From: Gambelia wislizenii | Taxonomy: Eukaryota; Chordata; Lepidosauria; Squamata; Crotaphytidae | Direction: 5' to 3' | NCBI GenBank assembly: GCA_030847615.1 | Contig: JAUMIR010000003.1 | Coordinates: 192,209,149-192,273,148 of the forward strand | Length of the DNA stretch: 64,000 nt | Part shown: positions 44,474-56,439 of the stretch, piece after piece | Numbering within the stretch: the first letter of the stretch is position 1 | How the letters are laid out: each line of letters begins with the position of its first letter | The notes under the pieces: model-generated | What the model saw: the letters and a program-made list of their open reading frames with translations, nothing else | What the model was told of the DNA's origin: nothing | The model's database searches: none | Position numbers and translations under genes: made by a program

Positions 44474-45049
44474 TGGGGCACAGCTACATGGGAGAATTTG
44501 TATTGAAAAATAGTGGCTTACCTCCCTTTTGTTGCAATGCCCATTTGTGCCCATGGCTTATTCGCAAGCTTGGAAGGGAATTTTTGCACTTTATATCCAC
44601 GGGAAAAAACAGGTGGCCATGAGTGAGTTGAGTCCAGAAAATCTCCCTCCATTCCCCCCTTTATTTCTCTTAAATTGACAGATGTGGAACAGCTGTTTTC
44701 ATTTAAAACTTCATACTTTTGGTCTGCCGCTTTGCCCGCTAAATGATAGTGCCAGCAAAAACAAGAACCATGGCGGTTTTGGCATTGGAAGCCCTCCCTT
44801 GCAAGCCCACCCCCTCCAAGGTCTGACCAATCAGCTTTCAGCTCTGCTGTGTCCCCTTTTTGAATTGGTTGTACAGATGACCAATTATGTGCATTTTTGC
44901 ACAATTTTTAAAAAATCTATTTGGAGTTTTCAGCCCCCCTCCTTCTGAATATGATGAATCCCAGCAGGAACTCATCTAATCTAAAGGTCTTCTGCCCACA
45001 TTCTTGCCGATTTTTGCCAGATTTTTTTTTTGTCATGTAGATGAGCCCT
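44474..45049. mobile_element. Probable hAT-like MITE
   Basis: Ends are imperfect inverted repeats: 'ggggcacagctacatggga' (left) and 'tcatgtagatgagcccta' (right). It has a CCAAT-type 'gaccaatcagctttcagctc' and no protein. Right next to a CR1 fragment. Distinct from the 38/50-kb family but similar in design. Confidence 0.5.
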
Positions 45050-45302
45050 AGGACATGGAGCAATGGATTCAAATTACATGGAAAGAGATTCCACCTAAAC
45101 ATTAAAAAGAACTTCCTGACAGTAAGTGCTGTTCAGCAGTGGAATGCACTGCCTCAGAGTGTGATGGAGTCTCTTTCTTTGGAGGTTTTTAAACAGAGGC
45201 TGGATGGCCATCTGTTGGGAATGATTTGATTGTGTATTCTGGCAGGGCAGAGAGTTAGACTAGATGGCCCTTGTGATCTCTTCCAACTCTATGATTCTAT
45301 CC
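45050..45302 (+). mobile_element. CR1 LINE 3' fragment
   Basis: 'gagattccacctaaacatta', 'gtggaatgcactgcctcag', 'aaacagaggctggatggcca' and the end 'ccaactctatgattctat' match the CR1 3' end. Confidence 0.92.
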
Positions 45303-47147
45303 TGTAGCGTGGACATTCTGCCACAATGTTACAATGCCACAATGTTACAAAGTTGTAAACATTGTCCACAAATTTCAGCTGCCAGTTCTGATTTTTTTCC
45401 CCTATAACTAAAAAGTAATAGAGACAAAAAAATAAAAATAAAAATAAAATAAACCCACACCTCCTGGCTTTCTTCTATCCAGTATAACAGACAGGAACTA
45501 AAGATATCCCGTATCTTCTTCTACTTGTTGTTGTTGGGCAAAGCAAAGGCAACATGTTCTGGTACCAAAGCAGAGGCGACATGGTCTGGTTTTCTGTAAA
45601 TTATCTTTTGGGTAAGACTGACCTTTCTTCCATTGGAAGGATAATGGAATTATCCATGCAGTTAGGACATATCCCACAATACAAGAAGCTGGCCTTTAAA
45701 AAAAAGCCTTTACCTGATTTTATTTTATTTTTATTGCACCTCGTGTTTTGTGGCAACACATGATTTGGGTCATCAAAACACTCTTTTGCCCATGAGGCTT
45801 TTTTAAAAAAAAACTGTTATACCTTGGGCCTCTCTTAGGAATAAGGAAATATTCCACAAACCACTCAATATAAGTTTGTTTATCCTAGTGCATTAGAGTT
45901 GTAACGAAAGAGCAATTTAGCTAAATATGAAGAAGTATCTGCTTTTGAAAAGGGACAAATTGAGTCAGTGTACTACATACTGCATATAAGCATATAAAAC
46001 TGTACCATTTGCATATGTATTACATTTGCATACCAGTCCTATCCATGTTTATTTAATGGTCAGACCTACTGTGTTTAGGAAGCTCAGCATTGCACCCTTG
46101 AAAGATAAAGGTCTCACAGGGCTATCCTATGCATGCTTATGTAGAAGTAAACACTGTTTAAATTAAACATGACTTACACCTAGGAAAATATTAAAGACAT
46201 TGTAGTAGTTTTTATATAAGTTGCTTTGCAAATCTACCCAATATTAGAGAGAGGGAGACTATTCAACAATAGTTGCAGACTGTTGAATAGTTTCTCCCAT
46301 CCAAAGAGGAACAAAATAAAAATGGAAATTATCAAATACTAAAAATCAAAATCACAAAATTGTGTGGCAGACAAAGGAAAATGTATTAATATGATGATCA
46401 TCACCACAATATTCAGTCATCATATTAAGGACTGACTGTGTTTGGATACTGAGCTAAGCTTTAAAGAAAAAAAAAATGTGTTTCATATGCGAAGGATGGG
46501 CAAGCATAAGGCTTCTTAGGCAACTCAGTTGTTGTTGTTGCTTTTAATTAGAAACACAAGTTTTACCAGTTCCAGTCATCTGCAAAACAGAACCTTGAAG
46601 GGGGAAGGCAGAAGCGAAATGGTGGCTCAATGGGAAAAGTTAATTATATTGTATACCCTATGAGTCACATGGGGCAGTATTTGTATAGACAAAACTCTGC
46701 ACTACAAAAAATTTTGTAATCCCCCCATGCTCCCTAAAATTGTCAACTGAAATGGCATGGGGACAGGGAATAGGAGAAATTCCTATTCACAAATTTAATC
46801 CCTCCCCCCAGTATTCATAACCCTATGAGCTTCTTGATGGTGTTGAACTACAATTTCCAACTTTCCTGACTATTGTCATGCTGGTAGAAGCTAGAATCTG
46901 GCAACATTTGCAGGGCCACTAATTCTGCACTGTTGTTCTGTGGTTGTGTGTTGCAGTGTAGCTATTTTTACTATCAATAAGCTAAGTAAGCTTTTTTTCT
47001 GTGAAGCTTAGGCTCTGTTGTTGATCTTCTCATTGATAAATCATAAATAACCTTGGAATTTCAGGATTATTTGAAAAATACACAGATATTTTAGTTCAGT
47101 TTGGTTTTTATTTGAGATTTGACCTTAGCTTTATGATTTATTTATTT
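45303..47147. other. No recognisable feature
   Basis: AT-rich intergenic DNA; a short unclassified repeat around 46,020-46,160 (see 14.4-16.0 kb). No gene. Confidence 0.4.
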
Positions 47148-47918
47148 TTTACTGATAGATGCAGGAATAAGGAGACCAGACACAATAGAGAGACCACACA
47201 TATAAACTGGGTTATAAAGGGCCACTTTTATTTAGCTATAATCTATTTAAGCCCTTTCTGAGAGATGCACAATGGGGGAGCAACCTAGTATGGGAATGGT
47301 TGGGGCAGGAGGTCAGCTCCAAAAAACCCTTCCCAACTTCCCTTGGGCAAAAACACCTGAACCTCAGGGATAACCCATAAGTTGAGTTGCTCACCAGACA
47401 GTTCTCATTTGAAAGGCTGACCCAAAAGTCCCTCCCCCAAGTCACAGGACTTAAGGAGAGGGTTAATCCCTCAGGCCAACCACAAAGTAGGTCACTTTCC
47501 CCACCCCTCAGTTCTCAGGACCTAAAGGGGCAGTTCCAGATCTCCTCTTCACCTCCAAAAATGGGGAGGTCCCAAAGGTGCACACTGAACTACCAAATCT
47601 CCCCCTCTACCTGCCAAGTGACAGCCTAATGAAGACACCACCCTAAGCCAATTATCAAGTCCCCATCCACAGTGTGGAGTAGGCAAAAAGATACCAGGTA
47701 AAAGGACAAAAATTCCTACCCGGTCCCGAAGTGACCAAGTAAATCACACTGATTCAGCATCAGGAGGGTGGACCAATTACATTATGAAAAGGAGGAGGCA
47801 GAGGGTGACCAGGTTTAAATACCCTCTGGCCCCACCCTTTGCTCTCCAAGTGATGGTGCACTGAGGCAACATTAAAGGCCTCCATGCTGTGTTTCATCAA
47901 AAGGGGTTCCTCAAGTAT
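47148..47918 (-). mobile_element. Solo Ngaro remnant (B-spacer-A)
   Basis: About 770 bp, matching 54,292-55,041 in inverse orientation end to end ('gaataaggagaccagacaca' at one end, 'ttcatcaaaaggggttcct' at the other). A TATA-like sequence ('ggtttaaataccctctgg') lies near 47,812. Spacer blocks match element 1 (1,913-2,081). It codes nothing. It looks like the product of A1 x A2 recombination, comparable to a solo LTR. Confidence 0.65.
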
Positions 47919-48599
47919 TCCCATGGTGAAAGGAATATGATATTTTTCCTTCTAAGTCTTCACAGAAGGTGGTTTCAAGAGGAGGAGAGTCATATGCTTA
48001 AGTTCTGGCTTGTTGAGTTTGCCTTTTCTGGTAATAGCCTGCCCCATAGGTAGAAGAGTGCAAAGAGATGATGACAGAGTCCTCAGAGGACTAGACTGGA
48101 GTATCTAAGAGACAGAATGAAGGAGAGAGGAGAACTTACTTATCTGCCCCACAGCAGAATGAATGCTCTACTCTGCCTCTTTCCTTCCACACATGAAGTT
48201 TTGTTATGTTTTGTGTTTTTTTATTTATTTATTTATTTAAATACATTCAAGAGACTGGAGTAGATTAGTTGAATCAATGGAGCCTACATAAGCATTGACC
48301 TAATGAGTTTCTATCGACTCAGTGAGTATCCTTTGGTTAGAGCTGGGGCCCTATGCCTTACAATCACTTTTTTATACTGGGAAAGGTAAATTCAAAACTG
48401 TAAGAACAACGTGGGTCAGTGGTAACAGCCAACACTGCATGTAATTTCCACAGTTTAAGAACAAATGATTTAATTAATTGATTAAGTGATTAAATAAATT
48501 AATGGTTAATGCAATAATTTAACAATGTATTAATTTCCCCATTTCCAACTATCAACATTAACACATTAATTTTTAAACCTAATGTTCTAGGCTCAGATA
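47919..48599. other. Intergenic with (TTTA)n
   Basis: A (TTTA)n tract at about 48,220-48,240. No gene recognised. Confidence 0.4.
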
Positions 48600-49330
48600 A
48601 CATTTTTTTTATTTTGTGTGTCATTTTTTATTTTATTTTTTGTATTGTGAAAGATACCAAAATATAACAATATAACAAAAAAGAAGACATTAACATGTTA
48701 CAAATATTGAACAACAGAAAAAAGAAGAAACACACCATTAAGACATAAAAACATATAACAAAGAATTCCCACCAATCCAACAACCCCAATGTGAATTATA
48801 CAAAGAAAATAAAAATACTTCCTGTTTGCCTATGTCGATGTTTCTTTGTATTATTATACTCTTCACATACTTCTCTGTTAACAATTATTCTTAACGTTTT
48901 TAACATCCTGTTCATAACTAAAAGGAAAAGGCTCTTATTACAAATTAAATCCACAAATCGCCAGGTCACCTCTTAATAACTTAATAGAGTCCATAAAAGG
49001 TTCCTATATTTTAAAATAATTTCTTAATCCCTTATCTTTAATAAAATTAGTTAGTTTGTCCAGCCACCAATTCTATCAATTTTCCAATCCATTCTAAAAT
49101 ATCTGGGATCATATCTTTTCCCCAGTACTTCACATATATTATCCTCGCAGCTGTAACCATATAATTAAGATTAAGGCTCTGATAACTTTTTAAAGTATTT
49201 GCCATGTCTCCAATTGTCTTTGCAGTCCTGTCTCACTATTTCCTTGAACATAGAAAACTGTAAAGTAATTTGGAATATTTATTTGCTTCTCAAAATGTTA
49301 TAGTCCATTTCCTTATAATTTGCTGCTGAC
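48600..49330 (-). mobile_element. L1-type LINE 3' fragment
   Basis: In sense, decayed codons read 'VTAARIIYVKYWGKDMIPDI' and 'EWIGKLIELVAGQTN', resembling the C-terminus of L1 ORF2 ('AAARLMYAKYWK...W..KL...'). The 3' side (plus 48,600-48,780) is A/T-rich as in an L1 3' end. Stops are frequent. Confidence 0.55.
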
Positions 49331-49777
49331 TGTAGATAGGAAAATACTCATAAGACTTTTTTTCCCCCAAACTGTTCTTTAGAATTGTAGGATATCAAAA
49401 AGCATTTGGAAGTTCACTTTACACAGAAAATCATTTCTCTAGAGTGTCACCAGATGACTTAATTTACATTACAAAGCCAAAGTCTGAATTACAGCTCCAT
49501 CCATAGAACAACCAGAATCGGCTTAAGAAAAAGAGAAGCTTTCATTCAAAAACCAGGTATATTTCCATTTTCATTACTAATCAATACTTTAAACATAAAC
49601 AGCCAAAGTTAATCAATATACTGTGCTCTGTGTATGTGTGTATCTGCAAGCAAGAGGAAGGTGTTCCTTCAGCGAGAATGACTATTAATTTTACAGCAAA
49701 ACAAATCTGGATATGGCAAAGTTAATTATGACTTAACATTCTATGACCCTCCAGCCTAAACACAGACAGCCTTCTGA
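49331..49777. other. No recognisable feature
   Basis: Intergenic. Confidence 0.4.
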
Positions 49778-50351
49778 GGCCCCGTCTACACATTAAAAAA
49801 AAATCTGTTTGGGGGGTAAAAAATCCGAAAAGGCAGCCGTTTGTATGCATACGATCCGCCTACATTATTTTTTACCCCCCTAAACTCCATATGACCCCCC
49901 CTTGCCCAGCTGGCTGAAGCGAGCAATCCAAGCAGCAGTTTGAAATCTCCCACCACTTTTTTTTTTTAATTTAAAAAGGTGCCTGTTATGCGGACAGTCA
50001 GTTTTCCATATTTACAATATAAAATAAAAAGGAATAAATGTAAAATTCATGGATTTACCAGATTCTCGCTTAGCCAGGAATCCAACATGGCATCCACTCC
50101 CAATTCCCCTCTTTGCTAGCCCCTCCCCCTGTGCTTGGCCAGCCAATCAGATTACACTGCCTGTTCATATGTGTGCGAACGGGGTGTACAGACCATCGAC
50201 AATATGAACGGCTGTACAGATTTTAGCTCGAGATTCGCTAATCCTCCTGAACGCTGAATCTACAGAGTTTATGGGAGATTTGCTAGCCCCCCCTTCCAAA
50301 TGACACATATGCATCCGAACGGCTGTGTGTATGGATGATCGATCTTCCAAA

Positions 50352-50392
<41 letters not shown>

Positions 50393-50428
50393 TGTGTGTG
50401 TGTGTGTATTTACTGTGTAGACAGGCCC
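49778..50428. mobile_element. MITE, copy 2 of the 570-650 bp family, with microsatellite
   Basis: Ends 'ggccccgtctacacatta' and 'tttactgtgtagacaggcc' are inverted. It matches copy 1 (38,056-38,626), and its length difference is partly an internal (TA)n(TG)n expansion at 50,354-50,408. Confidence 0.7.
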
Positions 50429-52771
50429 TATGATAGCCTGTCTGGTCTTCACAACTCTTTATTCTTGTAGTCTCAGACAGGACTGATGATAGTGACTTTG
50501 CTGACGCCCTGCCAGGCCTTTCTATATGTCAGGTTCAGAAGCTAGGGAGGCCTGAATATATTTTGAACAAACTGGGTTATGCAGGGTTGACAGCTCAGCA
50601 GTATCGCATTCTCTGAAATCTCAGGTCCAAAGTGTGAGACAATGGGGCAACCCTTGTGATGTCAGACAGGAAGAGAAACAAGGGTTGAAAGGAGGGCTGG
50701 AACTGCTTGTTGGTCAGTTGAGTATAGAAATGGTCACAAGGAGAACTTGGGGAAACCCAGCTAATTTGGTAATACGGTAACCCAAAGCCATGACACTGGC
50801 ACTCTACTTTCTTTCTTGCCCAAATGACATGATGGGCTCAAGTGTACACACTCCCCTACTCCCACTCTTGCCCTTTTGGTGCACCAACATTAAACAACAC
50901 CAACTTTAAGCAAACACAATACACACATTGTTTGCAGTACCAGCATAACATCGTAAATCTCAACACAAACCTGAGATTTTGGCTCAGACCTACAAAATCT
51001 GTTCCTATAAAGCCTAATATGCAACTTACCAGCATCCATATATGCTCTGTAAATCTTCTGTATGACCAGAACACACAATTCAACAATTGCATGCATGTGT
51101 ATGAGAGATCAACTGAGTGATAGGGAAGGAGAATTTCTACGAGATTGTGTTGTTTCGAAGAGAATGGATTGGATAGATGTTAATTTGTAAATTTATATTA
51201 TAGAGAACTTCTGCCTGACAAAAATGCCAACTTCTCCTAGGGCCAGTAAGTCTATAATTAGACATATGGGTTATACTTTATGTTTGTACTGTCCTTGAGG
51301 GAAGCTTTGTCATTGGCCATTCCTCCTCTGAAACCCCCACTCTGCTGCCCCAAACTATGTTCAACAGTATTCTGGCATTTGAAGGCCTATGTATTTATAT
51401 TTCAGTTGAGATCCTGAACTGGGAGAAGTAGTTACAGATATATCTCCCAGTGCTATACCAGTCCTCCTGTGGAGGGGTGAATTATAACATATCCAGTCCT
51501 TTTCCTGTAGCTGGGCACATTATCACAGGTAGCTGGCAACTTGTAAAGGGCTGTGTTTGGAGGGGGTACATAGCTTAAAGGGTAGCTTTTTTGGGGGGGG
51601 TTGGTTGTTGTGATAATGCAATGGCTGTGAAAGTGAATTGTGATGTCATAAGTCAGACATATAGCATTGTAACTGCTGAACAGGATGCCAGTTTACCTTT
51701 GTTTCTGCTCCAACGATAATGTTGTCTATCAAACTTTTTATATTCTCTGTCTTTCTCTGTAAAAGAAATGTTTTCAAGTTTCTGTTCAAGAATACCTTGG
51801 ACTTACATTGTGCAGAATGCTTCTGCGATGCCAGAGAAGGCAAAGCCCATCAGTGCAATTGGTGATAGTGTCCATTCTCAAACTAGGTGATGTAGGTGTA
51901 TGCAGGTAACAGCTATTCCCCTCCCTCTCAAAAAACAGGAAGGAGTTAAGGAATCTGGCCATCAACTAGGTGAAAACAACATGAAGAAATCTTATTTTCA
52001 AGCCCTACAAATAATTTGATTATCTCAGTACATAATTATTCCCAATAGGTTCATATTACAGAATGAAGGCAGCAAGGCTGGACCGGTTTCTTACATTACC
52101 AGTCAGGTTAAAATGTATGGATGGTAGGAATATAAACCTTCATTTCTTTTGTTCTGGCATGGAAAAATGAAGACTTCTTACTGGAGGAGATTATGAAAGT
52201 TGTTTTTTTAGCACACTTTTCAATGATCTTTCACATGTTGAGGGGTGTTTTTATTAAATTTTTGCAAAGGGTTTTTTATGCAAATAGTTGTTACATGTGC
52301 AAAACCCACTGTATTTCATGTGAAGTGCCTAGGGAATTATGTAGGAAAATATTAATGAAATGTAGTTTTGCATAAACATTCTTCATGAAATTTTCATTAA
52401 AAGGGCAATAACATGAATATACTTTGCATTTTTGATTCCCCTCCCTTTTTTTCTTCTTTTGCAAGAGAGGACAAGAAAATATGTGAATATTCTTTGCATC
52501 ACTAATGAATGGTTACCTGAATGAGCAGTGTAACATAAGAGAACAGTAGTGGCAAAAGAGCCAGATATAGCTCATGAGAGCTGGGTGCACCACAAGGTTA
52601 GGGATCATTGTCCATGAAAAATTCTTCTGTGTGTGGCTTTCATCAGTCAGGACAAAGTAAGGTATGAAGTAGTTCTAACTTATCCTAAAGAAAAGATTGT
52701 ACTGGGCTAGAAGGCTTATTATTGTGATGTATTGTAAGTTAAGTCTTTTATTATCAAATGGAGCTATGGCT

Positions 52772-52814
<43 letters not shown>

Positions 52815-54291
52815 TGCCACTGAACTACCAATTTACAAGACTCCTCTCTGCATTAATAAAACTTTCTTAACATTTCATTCTCCAACAAAAAGGGAAAAGT
52901 TGAGCAGTAGCTTTTAGAATTCGTCTGAAGACAGAGACTAATAATTTAAAATTCCTTGTTGCAGAAAAAGATAATTTCTTGATGAGACATATTTAGCATA
53001 TTGTGGTGTGATATGTTCACAAGGCAGAAGCAGTCAAATAGTACTTTCTTAAAACTACTCTGCCTTTCATCTAAAGAATTACCTCTTCCCATAGGAAATG
53101 TTGGGAGGGAGATATAAAACTGCAAAATTCTTCACCAGATGGAAAGAGATTCCCACTTCTTATAACAGGCCAGATCATACAAGTCAATTATAGATATGAA
53201 AGAGTCATGGTAGAACAGTATATAGGCACTAAAGCTGTCCTGCCACCCCTGAGAACAGTAGAAGTCAATCCAAACTTCACTATCATTTGAAGAGGCAGAA
53301 ATTGCCCTTGAAAGTCAATGGATATTGCACGACTATAGACTCATTCATACACTTAGTTGGCTAACAGTAATCACTATATGGGGGAAAAGCAAGCATAGAT
53401 GCTTATAAAAGCATCTATGTCACCCAAGAACTCCATGAATAAACATATATGCATGAAAGTCTAATTTCCACATCATATTACCAATGCATAGGAATGACAA
53501 ATAACTAAAAGAACAGCATTTTTTTTAATGAAATGTTCATTTCTCTCAAATGATATTGGAAGGATAGGTTGTTCAATGTGCACAGATAAATGCACTATAA
53601 ACAATGTTCAACTCAGTGACCAACCATCAACTTAAGTCTATTTCTGTTCCACTTTTTACTCTTTGGATGAAAACAGATTGTTCCTGAGTATTTGCCACAT
53701 GCAATTCCAATGCTAAGAACGTCTATAATAAAGTTCAGTCTGAAATATTATGAGATGTACCATTGAATTCCTCGGTAGAGTCATTAATTGCTCTCTCCCT
53801 GAAGTCATATGCTCTTCTCAAAAGTATAATTAACATGTTTAATCCTCCTTTTGTCTTCTCAATGAATTACACTACTGGGGACAGAATGTCCAGCAATGTC
53901 AAAGTTGTCTGATCATTCAAATGAAGAGACATTTATCTGTCTTGTTCAGATGTTCAGTGAACTTGCAAGGGCAATATCCAAATTTATATCCAAATTTAAT
54001 ATCTGGGATTGTAGTCAGGATGAATAAGTATGTAGATGGATTGTGTTCCCAGCTACAGACAGAAATGCACTATTCCTTTTCTTCCTGTCTTCAGCTATGA
54101 AGAACAGACTGAAGAACAAAGAAGGGGATATGGTGAAAGATATATTTTGAAGAAAAGTGAGAAATGTGGAAATTTGTTGTCATTTGACTTTGACTTTGTT
54201 TTTTAAGAGGATTGGGAATTTTGTATTGATAGTCCTATGCTGCTCCAGTAATTATCCTTATAAGGTTCCCAGCACAGTCATGACTGTGCTG
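50429..54291. other. Intergenic; (CT)n microsatellite at 52,772-52,806
   Basis: No gene or clear repeat family recognised over about 3.9 kb, apart from the CT microsatellite. The 50,460-50,830 part may be an unclassified repeat. Open frames (for example 50,842-51,120) do not resemble proteins. Confidence 0.4.
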
Positions 54292-55041
54292 AAGGAACCC
54301 CTTTTGATGAAGTGCAGGATGGAGACCTTTAATGTTGCCTTGGCACCTGCACCGTTGCTTGGAGAGCAGAGAGCATGGCCAGAGGGTATTTAAACCTGGT
54401 CACCCTCTGCCTCTTCCTTTTCATCGTTTGATTGGCCCACCCTCCTGCCACTGAATCAGTGTGATTTAATTGGCTGTTTTGAGGCTGGGTAGGAATTTTC
54501 CCCTTTTCTGTGGGTCTTTTCACCTACCCCACACTGTGAATGTGGACTTGAAAATTGGCTTAGGGTGGTGTCTTAAATAGGCAGTCACTTGGCAGGTAGA
54601 GGGGGAGATTTGGTAGTTTGGTGAGGACCTTTGACACCTCCCCCTTTTTGGAGGTAAGGGGGGATCTGGAACTGTGAACTGAGGGGTGGGGAAAGTGACC
54701 TACTTTGTGGCTGGTCTGAGGGATTAACCCTCTCCTTAAGTCCTGTGACTTGGGGGAGGGACTTTTGGGTCAGCCTTTCAAATGAGGACTGACTGGGGAG
54801 CAACTCAGCTTATGGGTTATCCCTGAGGTTCAGGTGTTTTCGCCCAAGGCAAGTTGGGAAGGGTTTTTTGGAGCTGACCTCCTGCCCCAACCATTCCCAT
54901 ACTAGGTTGCTCCCCCACTGCATAGCTCTCAGAAAGGGGTTAAATAGATTATAGCTACATAAAAGTGGGCCTTCACCACCTGGCTTATATGTGTGGTCTC
55001 TTTATTGTGTCTGGTCTCTTTATTCCTGTGTCTATCAGTAA
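54292..55041 (+). mobile_element. Solo Ngaro remnant (A-spacer-B)
   Basis: Inverse of the 47,148-47,918 copy, with the order A, spacer, B in plus orientation. In A, 'gggtatttaaacctgg' (54,385-54,400) is a TATA-like region. The spacer holds 'gggtaggaattttcccc' and the 'cttagggtggtgtcttaaat' block. B ends at 'tgtgtctggtctctttattc'. Non-coding. Confidence 0.65.
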
Positions 55042-55449
55042 AGCATATTTTTATGCACCATTCACACAAAAAACATAAAAATGAATTAATAAAAACAAGA
55101 GGAGAGGCTGAATACAAACCAGTAGATCATACAGCAAAACCAACCTAGCAGTTTAAACCAAAAGAAAATAAAGCAGCAGATAACTCCAAAAACTGTTAAG
55201 AGTCAATACAGACAAGTCAAAAAAGGGTAGAATTTCTGCACATACGAACCCAGAAATGGTGATAAACAAAGACAATCTAGGAATAAAGTTAAAAAGTTTG
55301 TATGTAGCTGCAGAAAACAGCCATTTTCCTTAACTTCCTTAACTTCCTAACAGTCCTTCCTTAACTTCCTAACGAAGGTACCTCCACAGAAACTCCTATA
55401 CTTCCTACATACTTCAAACTGAAACATGACCTGGGATATGGAGTAGCCA
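55042..55449. other. No recognisable feature
   Basis: A-rich intergenic sequence. Confidence 0.4.
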
Positions 55450-55852
55450 CTTCTCATGTTATATTTATTTCTTTATTTTTATCATTTTATTTATATCCCA
55501 GCTTTCTCCTAGCATGGGACACAAGGTGACTTACAAAAAGACTATAACAATAAAAAGCTAAAAACCTGAAAATTAAAAAAGGTAAAACACAATGAAACAA
55601 ATGATTATATTAAAATGCCGTTAATCATTTAAAATCATAATGACAAAGTTAAAAATACAGCGCACACACACACATACCATAAAAATGCAGCACACACACA
55701 CACACTTATTAAATGACTCCCTGCAACCAATTAATCATTAAATGCTTGTCTGAATAGAAAGGGCTTTGTCAACCAGTGAAAGGAGAGTAGAGTGGAGGCC
55801 AGCCTAGCCTGTGGAAAGAAATTCCACAGCTTGGGAACAACCACTGAGAAGG
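55450..55852 (-). mobile_element. L2-type LINE 3' part, target of the DIRS insertion
   Basis: 'atttatatcccagctttctc' is the inverse of a LINE tail. CA-rich tracts lie at about 55,659-55,705. The body continues at 62,371 after the DIRS element, so the DIRS inserted into this LINE. Confidence 0.5.
55751..55852. repeat. Left copy of the 102-bp flanking duplication
   Basis: Identical over 102 bases to 62,269-62,370, starting 'tgaatagaaagggctttgtc' and ending 'aacaaccactgagaagg'. The two copies abut the DIRS ends exactly. Confidence 0.95.
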
Positions 55853-56187
55853 ACAGGTTGCTTACCTGTAACTGTAGTTCTTCGAGTGGTCATCTGTGAA
55901 TTCACACATAAAGGGTTAATCCTGTGCCTGCGCAGTAGCATTCGGAAGTCGTTAGAGTCAATTAGCCATTAGATTGAGTTTTGGCGGTAATCCCGCCCAC
56001 CATCCCCTTCAGGCTATATAGGCCCTCCTCGAGCCCGCCATTTTAGTTCCGAATAGCCGCAGTTGCAGCCCCCCCCTTTTTTTTTGGAGGAGGAGGTAGC
56101 CCAGGACACCCGAGGGGAGGATGGGTGGGATTGTGTGAATTCACAGATGACCACTCGAAGAACTACAGTTACAGGTAAGCAACCTGT
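55853..56187. repeat. Perfect 56-bp inverted repeat in the DIRS 3' end
   Basis: 55,853-55,908 is the exact reverse complement of 56,132-56,187. The start 'acaggttgcttacctgt' is itself a small palindrome. A third, direct, diverged copy of part of it lies at about 56,192-56,230 ('ttcttcgtggtctctgtga'). Part of the terminal and internal complementary structure that DIRS elements need to circularise. Confidence 0.88.
55957..56050 (-). repeat. DIRS inverted terminal repeat (3' side in sense)
   Basis: 94 bases, inverse of 62,165-62,268. The other copy is 10 bases longer because of two extra TCTAA-type units. Confidence 0.9.
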
Positions 56188-56439
56188 CCTTCTTCTTCGT
56201 GGTCTCTGTGAATCCACACATAAAGGGTAGATTAGCAAGCTTATACTCAGGAGGAGGGTGTGTCCTGTCTAAAAACCAAGGAAGAAGTAAAATGAAGAGA
56301 CACCACACGCCAGTCAAGATAAGGCCAAAAGGGACCCCTTAGGGCCATTTATTTACTTAGTAGAGGTAGCTGCGTTGTGGTGTCCAGTGTCTATGGACTC
56401 AGTCAAGTCGGTTGTGCAATGCAGGACATGAGGACCGCT

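Noticed and set aside
50165..50452. 95-residue frame with Thr-His and Ile-Tyr runs
   Set aside because: Created by TA/TG microsatellites inside a MITE.
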